The notes: a model not told the origin generated them from the sequence alone. A DNA stretch of 7,958 bases from Planctomycetota bacterium (GCA_026982835.1 JALSGI010000902.1:1-7958); one strand, 5' to 3'; positions 1 through 5,516 are shown, counted from the stretch's first letter. A program made the numbers and translations.

Positions 1-980
1 ACACCAACGCCAATTACTTTTTGCATACCGGCTTCGGGCTCCAGGGACGCCCCAGCATGGGCGCCTGGATCACCTACGGCCTGGGCACGCTGGCGGCCGA
101 TCTGCCAGGGTTTGTGGTGCTCAGCTGCGGGATGATCCCGCCCGGGGGGCTGGACTGTTTCGGTTCCGGCTTTCTGCCGGCGGCGTACCAGGGCTCGGTG
201 TTCCAGCCGGGCGAGGAGCCGCTGGCCAACATTCGCCCGGGGGGCGGGTCGCTAGAGCGGCAGCGGCGTAAACTGCGCTTGCTTCAGACGCTGGATGAGC
301 ACGTGCGGGAAACGCTCGGCCCCCAGGACCCCATCGAGGCGGCCATTGCCAACTACGAGCTGGCCTTCCGCATGCAGATGGCCGTGCCCGAGGTGGCCGA
401 CATCTCCCGGGAAAGCAAGGCCACGCGGCGGCTCTACGGGCTGGAGGCCGACTACGAACCCACGCGGCTCTACGGGCGGCAGTTGCTCGTGGCCCGGCGG
501 CTCGTGGAACGTGGCGTGCGGTTTGTGGAGGTACTTTGCCCCCATGTGGGAGCCGACCGCTGGGACCAGCACAACAAGCTGCGGCAGGGCCACCAGCGCA
601 ACGCCTTGGCGGTGGATCAGCCCACGGCAGGGCTGCTCCGCGACCTGGAGTGCCGCGGGCTGCTGGAGGAGACGCTGGTGGTTTGGGCCGGAGAGTTTGG
701 CCGCACCCCCTTCGCCCAGGGAAGCGACGGCCGCGACCACAACCCCTTTGGCTTTTCCATCTGGCTGGCCGGCGGGGGGGTTCGCCCAGGCACCATCTTC
801 GGGGCCACCGACGAATACGGCTACTACGCCGTGGAGGACAAGGTCGATATCCACGACCTGCACGCCACCATGCTGCACTTGCTGGGGGTGGACCACAAGC
901 GGCTCACGTTCCGCTTCAGCAGCCGCGACATGCGGCTGACCGACGTACACGGGCGGGTGATCCGCAAGTGGCTGGCGTAG
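1..980 (+). CDS. DUF1501 family protein, 3' part (5' end outside window)
   Basis: The reading frame is open from the left edge (codons in phase from base 3) to the TAG at 978-980, so about 325 C-terminal residues are present and the start lies outside the window. Family signatures visible: the GRPSMGAW..YGLG stretch near the left edge; DRWDQHN (nt 555-575); GEFGRTP (690-710); RDHNPFGFSIWLAGGG (from 732); and IHDLHATMLHLLGVDH (849-896) followed by a RLTDVHG tail. These match DUF1501 (PF07394), which is greatly expanded in planctomycetes and structurally related to the sulfatase/alkaline phosphatase superfamily; the conserved Asp/His residues are plausible metal ligands. Family members usually sit beside a DUF1549/DUF1553 cytochrome-like gene, which would be upstream of this window. 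Substrate unknown. A TCTTGGG repeat array begins 5 nt after the stop codon. Confidence 0.93.
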   Translation, partial: TNANYFLHTGFGLQGRPSMGAWITYGLGTLAADLPGFVVLSCGMIPPGGLDCFGSGFLPAAYQGSVFQPGEEPLANIRPGGGSLERQRRKLRLLQTLDEHVRETLGPQDPIEAAIANYELAFRMQMAVPEVADISRESKATRRLYGLEADYEPTRLYGRQLLVARRLVERGVRFVEVLCPHVGADRWDQHNKLRQGHQRNALAVDQPTAGLLRDLECRGLLEETLVVWAGEFGRTPFAQGSDGRDHNPFGFSIWLAGGGVRPGTIFGATDEYGYYAVEDKVDIHDLHATMLHLLGVDHKRLTFRFSSRDMRLTDVHGRVIRKWLA

Positions 981-985
981 AGGAG

Positions 986-1029
986 TCTTGGGTCCTGGGT
1001 CTTGGGTCTTGCGTTGGTGCTTCCGCACC
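986..1029 (+). repeat. TCTTGGG heptamer array plus GGTGC-TTCC-GCACC hairpin (region A)
   Basis: Four tandem 7-mers: TCTTGGG (986-992), TCCTGGG (993-999), TCTTGGG (1000-1006), TCTTGCG (1007-1013). After two bases comes a 5-bp hairpin, GGTGC (1016-1020), loop TTCC, GCACC (1025-1029). The same arrangement recurs at 4502-4552 and 6169-6206. It starts 5 nt after the DUF1501 stop codon, between convergent genes. No T-tract follows, so it is not a standard intrinsic terminator. Confidence 0.85.
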
Positions 1030-1085
1030 GGGGCAAGAACACACGTCAACTTGCACAACCAAGAGCCCCCCGCGTAAGCGGGGGG
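1030..1085 (+). repeat. Spacer plus GTAA-loop hairpin (region A)
   Basis: A roughly 35-nt unstructured spacer is followed by a perfect 8-bp hairpin: CCCCCCGC (1066-1073), loop GTAA (1074-1077), GCGGGGGG (1078-1085), in the context AGAGCC...GGGGAG. Together with the preceding TTCC hairpin, positions 1016-1087 form a 72-nt module that matches 4539-4610 at 67 of 72 positions by eye. Confidence 0.85.
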
Positions 1086-1125
1086 AGGGCTTGGGGGCTT
1101 GGAGGCTTGAGGGCTTGGAGGCATG
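1086..1125 (+). repeat. RRGGCTTG tandem octamers, five units (region A)
   Basis: Five adjacent 8-nt units: AGGGCTTG (1086-1093), GGGGCTTG (1094-1101), GAGGCTTG (1102-1109), AGGGCTTG (1110-1117), GAGGCATG (1118-1125). The last unit abuts GCGAGCC of the next hairpin. Region E has the same order at 6234-6265. The strand is G-rich with several GGG runs. Confidence 0.85.
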
Positions 1126-1209
1126 GCGAGCCGCCAGCTTTAGCTGGCGGAGGAGAATAACCAAAAGCGCTGATTCGGCTCTCCGGGCGGCTAAAGCCGG
1201 GGGCTCGCC
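1125..1209. repeat. 85-bp paired inverted hairpin unit, REPIN-like (copy 1)
   Basis: The outer ends are GGCGAGCC (1125-1132) and its reverse complement GGCTCGCC (1202-1209). The left arm holds an 8-bp hairpin, CCGCCAGC (1131-1138), loop TTTA, GCTGGCGG (1143-1150), then GGAG. The right arm, in opposite orientation, begins GGCTCTCC and holds a decayed hairpin of only four pairs (CGGC 1188-1191, loop TAAA, GCCG 1196-1199). The overall length equals the copy at 2663-2747, whereas the central roughly 22 nt differ. Two inverted short palindromes separated by a variable centre is the layout of REP doublets (REPINs). No RAYT transposase is in the window. Confidence 0.75.
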
Positions 1210-1242
1210 AAAGCGAGAAAAAACGCCGATCACACACCAAAC

Positions 1243-1278
1243 GGCGAGCCGCGTGCGTCAGCACGCGGTTGGCGAGCC
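1243..1278 (+). repeat. GTCA-loop hairpin with GGCGAGCC on both sides (region A)
   Basis: GGCGAGCC (1243-1250) leads into a perfect 8-bp hairpin, CCGCGTGC (1249-1256), loop GTCA (1257-1260), GCACGCGG (1261-1268). A second GGCGAGCC follows at 1271-1278 without a recognisable hairpin of its own. A diverged copy of the same hairpin is at 6321-6346. The remaining bases to 1317 show nothing I can name. Confidence 0.8.
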
Positions 1279-1317
1279 CCCGGGAGAGCGGGAGGAGGTC
1301 GTCAAGTGTTTTCCCTC

Positions 1318-2412
1318 TCACGCCTCCTGCGGCAGCTTCTCGGCCGGAGGACGGGCGGCGGGTGTGTTTTCCGGCACCGCCGAATCGGAAGAAAAACGCA
1401 CGCCCAGCTCCACCCGCTGGCCGTCGCGGCGAAGGCTCTGCTGGGCCGCTTCCAGGATGCGCACCACGCGCAGGGCGGCCAGGCCGTCGGTCACCGGCGT
1501 CTCCCCGGAATCGACGCAGTGCAGAAAGTGCTCCACCACCTGCCGCAGCGGTTCCACTTTTTCCAGGTGCGGGGCCCACACGTCTCCGGTGCGGTAATCC
1601 ACCAGCACGCGGCGGCGATCCTCGGCCCCAAGCTGCTGCACGGATAGCCCGCTGGAATACACCTTCACCTTTTCCACCGGGTCCAGGTCGTTATAGACGA
1701 TGCTCCGCTGCGAGCCGCCGAAGATGGTGTAGCGGATCTTCACCGGCGAGAGCCAGTTGAGATGGAAGTTGGCCACCAGCCCCCCCCCGTAGTCCAGCGT
1801 CAGGTAGGCCACGTCCTCGATCCCCGGCAGCACGTGGGCCTTGCCGTAAGCGGCCACCGACTCGGGGAACCGGTCCAGCACGTAGTCTACGATGGACAGG
1901 TCGTGCGGGGCTAGGTCCCACAGCACGTTTACGTCCGACTGCACCAGTCCCAGGTTGATCCGCACGCTGTCCACGAAGCGGATGGGCCCCAGTTGCCCTG
2001 CGGCCACCAGCTGGCGAATCTTCTGCACTGCAGGACTGAACACGAACACGTGATCGACCATCAGCACCACCGAGCGGCGATAGGCCAGCTCGATCAGCTC
2101 CTCGGCCTGGGCGCTGGAGGTGGTCAGCGGTTTTTCCACCAGCACCGACTTGCCGCTTTGGATGGCCGCCCGAGCCAGGGGAAAATGCGTGGAAACCGGC
2201 GTGGCGATCACTACGGCCGAAACGTCCCGCCGGGCGAACACCTCCTCGGCCCGTGGGGTCGTCTCCAGCCAGGGATACTGCCGGGCGATGGCCTGGAGGC
2301 GCATCGGGTCGCGGTCGCAGACCACCCGCAGCCGCGGCCCAGCCACCTGGTGCAAGTTGCGCACCAGGTTGGGCCCCCAGTAGCCCAGGCCGATGACGGC
2401 CACTGCGTTCAT
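1318..2412 (-). CDS. Gfo/Idh/MocA family NAD(P)-dependent oxidoreductase
   Basis: The product is 364 aa, within the usual size for the family. The N-terminal Rossmann fold shows GLGYWGPN (residues 8-15) as the dinucleotide-binding loop, the VIATPVSTH strand (68-76) and the conserved EKP motif (93-95). The C-terminal half carries WDLAPHD (165-171), whose His170 is the likely catalytic residue, and a GGGLVANFHLNWLSP sheet segment. The DLAPHDLSI version resembles members acting on sugar nucleotides in polysaccharide synthesis (WlbA/WbpB type), but the substrate cannot be read from sequence. The ATG at 2410-2412 is supported by GGAGG on the minus strand (2421-2425) with 8-nt spacing. The C-terminal tail of about 25 residues is Pro/Ala-rich and probably disordered. 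It is transcribed alone, convergent with the DUF1501 gene and divergent from rpe. Confidence 0.93.
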   Translation of the reverse strand: MNAVAVIGLGYWGPNLVRNLHQVAGPRLRVVCDRDPMRLQAIARQYPWLETTPRAEEVFARRDVSAVVIATPVSTHFPLARAAIQSGKSVLVEKPLTTSSAQAEELIELAYRRSVVLMVDHVFVFSPAVQKIRQLVAAGQLGPIRFVDSVRINLGLVQSDVNVLWDLAPHDLSIVDYVLDRFPESVAAYGKAHVLPGIEDVAYLTLDYGGGLVANFHLNWLSPVKIRYTIFGGSQRSIVYNDLDPVEKVKVYSSGLSVQQLGAEDRRRVLVDYRTGDVWAPHLEKVEPLRQVVEHFLHCVDSGETPVTDGLAALRVVRILEAAQQSLRRDGQRVELGVRFSSDSAVPENTPAARPPAEKLPQEA

Positions 2413-2534
2413 GCCGGTGTCCTCCGTGACGGATGGCTTGCGGGTGTCCCCATTCCAATTCTGGCCAATCCGGCGAGCTGCACGTGTGAGCCTGCGGAGT
2501 GTTTTGTGTGGACGATGCGCTGTTTTTTCATCTG

Positions 2535-2586
2535 CTCCGGGGACTTACGTCCCCGGCTCGCTGTTCTCCCCCCGCTTACGCGGGGT
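2535..2586 (-). repeat. Two reversed family hairpins (region B)
   Basis: Both are in minus orientation. The first has a perfect 8-bp stem, CCGGGGAC (2537-2544), loop TTAC, GTCCCCGG (2549-2556), followed by GGCTCGC; read on the minus strand the loop is GTAA. The second has a 6-bp stem, CCCCGC (2570-2575), loop TTAC, GCGGGG (2580-2585), with extra Cs on the left. It is a shortened reverse copy of the hairpins at 1066-1085 and 4589-4608. Confidence 0.8.
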
Positions 2587-2662
2587 ACGTGTTTAGCCGG
2601 CTAGCACACTGTTGGTTCGACGCTTCCGCACGAGGCGGAAATAAGCGTTTATTCTTACAACC
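2587..2662 (+). repeat. Diverged remnant of the TTCC/spacer module (region B)
   Basis: GCTTCCGCAC, then about 35 nt, then TACAACC immediately before the GGCGAGCC hairpin at 2663. This mirrors the order TTCCGCACC, spacer, ACAACC, GAGCC hairpin in region A (1021-1065) and region C (4544-4588), but with low identity and without a TCTTGGG array. It is probably a decayed copy. Confidence 0.4.
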
Positions 2663-2747
2663 GGCGAGCCGCCAGCTTCAGCTGGCGGAGAAGGTCAACA
2701 CACAGGTGTTTCTTCGGCTCTCCCCGGGCTAAAGCCCGGGGCTCGCC
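2663..2747. repeat. 85-bp paired inverted hairpin unit, REPIN-like (copy 2, intact)
   Basis: The outer ends are GGCGAGCC (2663-2670) and GGCTCGCC (2740-2747). Left hairpin: CCGCCAGC (2669-2676), loop TTCA, GCTGGCGG (2681-2688). Right hairpin, inverted: CCCCGGGC (2722-2729), loop TAAA, GCCCGGGG (2734-2741). Both stems are perfect 8-bp helices with different sequences. The left arm matches copy 1 at 27 of 28 positions and the right arm starts with the same TCGGCTCTCC, but the centre (2691-2713) is unrelated. Confidence 0.8.
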
Positions 2748-3068
2748 GGACAAAAATCGACTCTTTTCGCTCTGGAAACACTCCGTCTTGTGCTGGCACG
2801 CTAAACATGTACTACGTGGGGGGCTCCCGGCTCGCCGCCACACCTCCACCACGTCCTCGGCTCCAGGTCGCGGTAGCATACTCCATGCCACGATTGCAGG
2901 TAAACGCGAGTTGGCCGGCGGGAGTCTTGCCAGGGGACTGGCCGCGGGGGGCCTGGGGACTAAAATGGGGGCTTCGAGTCTGTATGGTGCAAAGCATAAG
3001 TTCTGCGGCTCCTTGGGCGTGGTGGCTGGTTGCCGAAGCTCGCCGGGGGAGCCAGGTGATTGCAAGTG
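2748..3068. other. Intergenic stretch before rpe with no gene recognised
   Basis: About 320 nt with no convincing reading frame, RNA gene or promoter. It contains one isolated GGCTCGCC (2829-2836) without a partner stem and a GCTCGCC at 3038-3044 close to the rpe ribosome binding site, both resembling ends of the hairpin family. The rest looks like mixed-composition leader DNA. The rpe promoter should lie here, but I could not identify it. Confidence 0.5.
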
Positions 3069-3788
3069 ATGGACCATTCCCGCCGAGAAGCGTTCCTGGA
3101 GCTGGTGCGCAGCCGAGGGCCGCTGGTGGTGCCCTCGATGCTGATGTGCGACTTCGGCCATCTGGCCCAGGAAGTCCAGCGCCTGGAGCAAGCCGGCGTG
3201 CAAGCACTGCATCTGGACGTGATGGACGGCCACTTCGTGCCCAACTCCACCTACGGGCTGCTGCTGGTGGAGACATTCCAGCGAATCAGTCGCCTGCCGC
3301 TGGATGTGCACTTGATGATCTCCAACCCGGAGCAATACGTAGAGCGGTACATCGAGGCCGGAGCCTGGACGCTCACTGTGCATCTGGAGGCGGTGCCGGA
3401 GCCCGGGGGGGTGCTGGAGCGCATCCGGCGGCTGGGCGTGGCGGCCGGGCTGGCCTTGAACCCCGAAACACCGCTGGAAAAACTCATCCCCTGGCTGTCG
3501 CACTGCGATTATGTAGTGGTGATGACCGTCTCGCCCGGCTACGGGGGACAGCAATTGCAACACCATGCGTTGGAAAAAGCCGTGCGGCTGCGACAGGACT
3601 TTCCCGAGCTATTGATGGAAGTGGACGGCGGCATCAAGCACGCCAATGCGGCCGAGGTGGTCCGGGCCGGGGCCAACCTGCTGGCTGTGGGTTCGGCCAT
3701 CTTTCGCCACCACGACTACGGCCAGGCCGTCTCTGAGCTGGAAGAGCAAATCCGCCAGGGGCAAACTTCGGAGAAAGGGCCATGTTGA
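3069..3788 (+). CDS. rpe: Ribulose-phosphate 3-epimerase (RPE family)
   Basis: It interconverts ribulose 5-phosphate and xylulose 5-phosphate in the pentose phosphate pathway (cytoplasm). The 239-aa product covers the whole TIM barrel. Visible motifs: VPSMLMCDF (21-29), LHLDVMDGHFVPN (47-59) with His48, Asp50 and Asp53, DVHLMI with His81, LNPETP (130-135), VMTVSPGYGGQ (151-161) and EVDGGI with Asp186. The metal and catalytic His/Asp positions are present. LMCDF and MTV differ from the usual LSADF and MSV; the combination with NPETP recalls the related allulose-6-phosphate epimerase AlsE, so substrate identity is probable rather than certain. The ATG at 3069 is chosen over in-frame TTG 3060 because AGGTGA (3054-3059) is 9 nt upstream. 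The end overlaps the next gene by 7 nt, indicating translational coupling. Confidence 0.9.
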   Translation: MDHSRREAFLELVRSRGPLVVPSMLMCDFGHLAQEVQRLEQAGVQALHLDVMDGHFVPNSTYGLLLVETFQRISRLPLDVHLMISNPEQYVERYIEAGAWTLTVHLEAVPEPGGVLERIRRLGVAAGLALNPETPLEKLIPWLSHCDYVVVMTVSPGYGGQQLQHHALEKAVRLRQDFPELLMEVDGGIKHANAAEVVRAGANLLAVGSAIFRHHDYGQAVSELEEQIRQGQTSEKGPC

Positions 3789-4378
3789 CCCAGCATGCCC
3801 AAGTGCGCGTGGTGCTCATCTGCCCCGGGGCCACCGACTACGCCCTGCAACACCGCGTGCAAGGTACACTGGCCGTGCCGCTGAATGCCCAGGGCGAGCA
3901 GGAAGTGCAGCAGATGGTCCAGCAGCTGCAGCCCCTGGGCCTGCAAGCCCTGTACGCCGCGGTGGGCCCGGCCGCCCAGCAGACCGCCCAGGCATTGGGC
4001 AAGGCCCTTGGCTTGAGGGTGCGCAAGCTGGGCAAGCTGAACAATCTCGACTGGGGCCTCTGGCAAGGCATGCAGATTGACGAAATCCGCCAGATGCATC
4101 CCAAGGTCTATCGCCATTTCCGCCGCCATCCGGAGGAAGTCTGCCCGCCGGAGGGAGAGACGCTGGGGGAGTTGGCACAACGGGCAAGCGGGGTGGTGCG
4201 CCGCATCTTGAAGCGCCACCGGGGGGAGGTGATCGGCATCGTCGCGCCCGAGCCGCTGCGTAGCGTGATCCGGCACCTGCTGGGAGCGGGCGACTGGGGC
4301 GATCTGTGGCGAGCCAACTGCGACCACGGCACCTGGCTGGAACTGGAGGTGGTGCCGGAGCAGCTTTCCAAGGGCTAA
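3782..4378 (+). CDS. Histidine-phosphatase-fold protein with degenerate active site (likely pseudoenzyme)
   Basis: The 198-aa product has the framework of the histidine phosphatase/phosphoglycerate mutase superfamily: VVLICPGATD (10-19), GTLAVPLNAQG (28-38), QQTAQALGKALG (66-77), LDWGLWQGM (89-97) and CPPEGETLGEL (121-131). The defining RHG triad is CPG (14-16), so both Arg and the phospho-accepting His are gone. The second Arg (SxLxRAxQTA) aligns with Ala64, the acidic residue before the GxW motif aligns with Asn88, and the second catalytic His (usually SHGG) falls in APEP (155-158). From memory, planctomycetes carry a related family with RPG at this site, so loss of the His may be ancestral. 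It overlaps rpe by 7 nt, with GGAG at 3770-3773 as ribosome binding site. It may bind a phosphosugar or regulate; phosphatase activity by the usual mechanism is unlikely. Confidence 0.8.
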   Translation: MLTQHAQVRVVLICPGATDYALQHRVQGTLAVPLNAQGEQEVQQMVQQLQPLGLQALYAAVGPAAQQTAQALGKALGLRVRKLGKLNNLDWGLWQGMQIDEIRQMHPKVYRHFRRHPEEVCPPEGETLGELAQRASGVVRRILKRHRGEVIGIVAPEPLRSVIRHLLGAGDWGDLWRANCDHGTWLELEVVPEQLSKG

Positions 4379-4429
4379 GCGACTTCAGGCCGTCCGGATT
4401 CAGCCTGCAGGTACATGGATGTTTGCTTT

Positions 4430-4479
4430 GGGGCTTCCGCTGGGGGCTTGGAGGCTTAGGGGCCTGGGGGCTTGGAGGG
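4430..4479 (+). repeat. RRGGCTTG tandem octamers (region C)
   Basis: Four adjacent units: GGGGCTTG (4443-4450), GAGGCTTA (4451-4458), GGGGCCTG (4459-4466), GGGGCTTG (4467-4474), with a fifth partial copy to 4479 and a related GGGGCTT at 4430-4436. There are several G-runs of three or more, so a G-quadruplex is conceivable on this strand. Here the octamers precede the heptamer array, the reverse of the order in regions A and E. Confidence 0.8.
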
Positions 4480-4501
4480 AAACAGAGCCCCGCACGTCAG
4501 T

Positions 4502-4552
4502 GTCTGGGTCTTGGGTCGTGGGTCTTGGGTCTTGAGGTGGTGCTTCCGCACC
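4502..4552 (+). repeat. TCTTGGG heptamer array plus GGTGC-TTCC-GCACC hairpin (region C)
   Basis: Five 7-mers: GTCTGGG (4502-4508), TCTTGGG (4509-4515), TCGTGGG (4516-4522), TCTTGGG (4523-4529), TCTTGAG (4530-4536). The hairpin follows: GGTGC (4539-4543), loop TTCC, GCACC (4548-4552). The first four units give four GGG runs spaced by exactly 4 nt, a textbook G-quadruplex pattern. It lies between the convergent phosphatase-like gene and rsmE. Confidence 0.85.
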
Positions 4553-4610
4553 GGGGTGAGAACAAACGTCCACTTGCTCAACCAAGAGCCCCCCGCGTAA
4601 GCGGGGGGAG
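4553..4610 (+). repeat. Spacer plus GTAA-loop hairpin (region C)
   Basis: Second copy of the region A module. The spacer is followed by CCCCCCGC (4589-4596), loop GTAA (4597-4600), GCGGGGGG (4601-4608), then AG. Positions 4539-4610 match 1016-1087 with five substitutions, all in the spacer, while the two hairpins are identical. Confidence 0.85.
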
Positions 4611-4642
4611 AAACCGCATCGGCGTGCGGCTTGCTGCCGGCC

Positions 4643-5386
4643 TCAACGCTGCTCCAGCCACAAGCTCACCGCCCCGGCAAGCAGGCAAGCGGCCGTTTCG
4701 ATCCGCAACACCCGCCGGCCCAAGTGCACCAACTGCCAGCCGTGGCCGCAGGCAAGCTCCAGCTCCTGGGCGGTGAAGCCCCCTTCCGGGCCGACGCACA
4801 GCCGTACCTGGCTTATGCGGCCGGGCAGGTGCTGCCGGAGAACATCCCCCAAGGGAACGCTTTGGCCGGGCGAGGCCAGCAGCCGAAGCTCGCTTCCGGG
4901 ACCCGAAGGGGCCGGTTGTTGGACCCATTGGGAAAACTTGCAGGCCGGGGCCACTTGGGCAAGCCGCGTGCGGCCACACTGCTTGGTGGCCTCTTGCACC
5001 CAGCGACGCAGCCGCTGAAGGCTCTTAGGCTCGGGGCGGACCACCGCCCTGGCACTTTCCAGCGGCACCAACAGGCTCACTCCCAATTGCACCAGCGACT
5101 CGATCATCGCTTGCTGCCTGGGGGCCTTGGGCAGGGCCGTGGCCAGGATCACCGGCACCGGCAGTTCCCGATCCACTTGTTCGCGGGAGAGGATCTCCAG
5201 TTCCACGCGGCGACGGTCCACGGCGAGCACCCGGGCCAGGTACTCCCAGCCGCTGCCGTCCAGCAGCAGCACCTGATCGCCGGGAGCGGCGCGGAGCACG
5301 CGGGCCAGGTGGTGTGCCTCCGGGCCTTGGAGGTCCACCTGGTGCTGGTCGGGGGCGATTCTCTCAGGGACGAAGAACCGATGCAT
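4643..5386 (-). CDS. rsmE: 16S rRNA (uracil(1498)-N(3))-methyltransferase
   Basis: This SPOUT-class enzyme uses S-adenosylmethionine to methylate N3 of U1498 in 16S rRNA of the small ribosomal subunit. The 247-aa product is the normal family length. The N-terminal PUA-like domain begins MHRFFVPERI and includes GPEAHHLARVLR (21-32) and GDQVLLLDGSG (36-46). The knotted C-terminal domain shows EATKQCGRTRL (132-142), the cofactor-loop motif VGPEGGF (198-204) and LGRRVLRIETA (222-232). The ATG at 5384-5386 is preferred because families start at MHRFF; an in-frame GTG at 5417-5419 would add 11 unmatched residues. The ribosome binding site is weak. A TACAAT box on the minus strand (5425-5430) would put transcription start near 5418, favouring the ATG. 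It is monocistronic and convergent with the phosphatase-like gene. Confidence 0.94.
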   Translation of the reverse strand: MHRFFVPERIAPDQHQVDLQGPEAHHLARVLRAAPGDQVLLLDGSGWEYLARVLAVDRRRVELEILSREQVDRELPVPVILATALPKAPRQQAMIESLVQLGVSLLVPLESARAVVRPEPKSLQRLRRWVQEATKQCGRTRLAQVAPACKFSQWVQQPAPSGPGSELRLLASPGQSVPLGDVLRQHLPGRISQVRLCVGPEGGFTAQELELACGHGWQLVHLGRRVLRIETAACLLAGAVSLWLEQR

Positions 5387-5424
5387 CGCTGGTTGTCCAG
5401 GAGAAAAGGTCGGCTCCACCGGCG

Positions 5425-5430
5425 ATTGTA
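5425..5430 (-). promoter_or_regulatory. Possible -10 box of rsmE
   Basis: TACAAT on the minus strand, about 39 nt upstream of the chosen rsmE start. No good -35 hexamer is found at 16-18 nt spacing, so this is tentative. Confidence 0.3.
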
Positions 5431-5472
5431 GCGGTGGTGCGGTTTGTGCGGCCAGCGGGCAAAAAAGAGGAA

Positions 5473-5516
5473 GCTCCCCGGGGGCTTTTTCTCCGGCTTG
5501 GGTCGGCCCCCGGAGC
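5473..5516. other. GC-rich imperfect hairpin in the rsmE/lipoprotein divergent region
   Basis: GCTCCCCGGGGGC (5473-5485) can pair with GCCCCCGGAGC (5506-5516) with a two-base bulge, leaving a 20-nt loop that begins with a T5 run. It does not carry GGCGAGCC ends and is not an obvious member of the hairpin family. It lies about 100 nt upstream of the lipoprotein start; its role is unknown. Confidence 0.35.

Noticed and set aside
252..1124. Long antisense frames opposite the DUF1501 gene
   Set aside because: They are complementary-strand shadows of a gene with clear family motifs; such frames are expected at this GC content.
3060..3068. TTG (3060) or GTG (3066) start for rpe
   Set aside because: The AGGTGA Shine-Dalgarno at 3054-3059 directly abuts the TTG and fits the ATG at 3069.
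2788..3069. 93-codon open frame upstream of rpe
   Set aside because: No ribosome binding site, composition like random GC-rich translation, no family resemblance, and it overlaps repeat-like DNA.
4308..4315. GGCGAGCC inside the phosphatase-like gene
   Set aside because: It has no adjacent stem-loop and encodes part of a conserved-looking segment, so it is a chance match.
3782..4378. Frameshift or sequencing error explaining the lost phosphatase motifs
   Set aside because: The frame is continuous and the non-catalytic motifs stay aligned on both sides of each altered site, so the changes are substitutions.
5387..5419. GTG start at 5419 for rsmE
   Set aside because: It adds 11 residues not found in the family; a transcription start inferred near 5418 would leave it without a leader.
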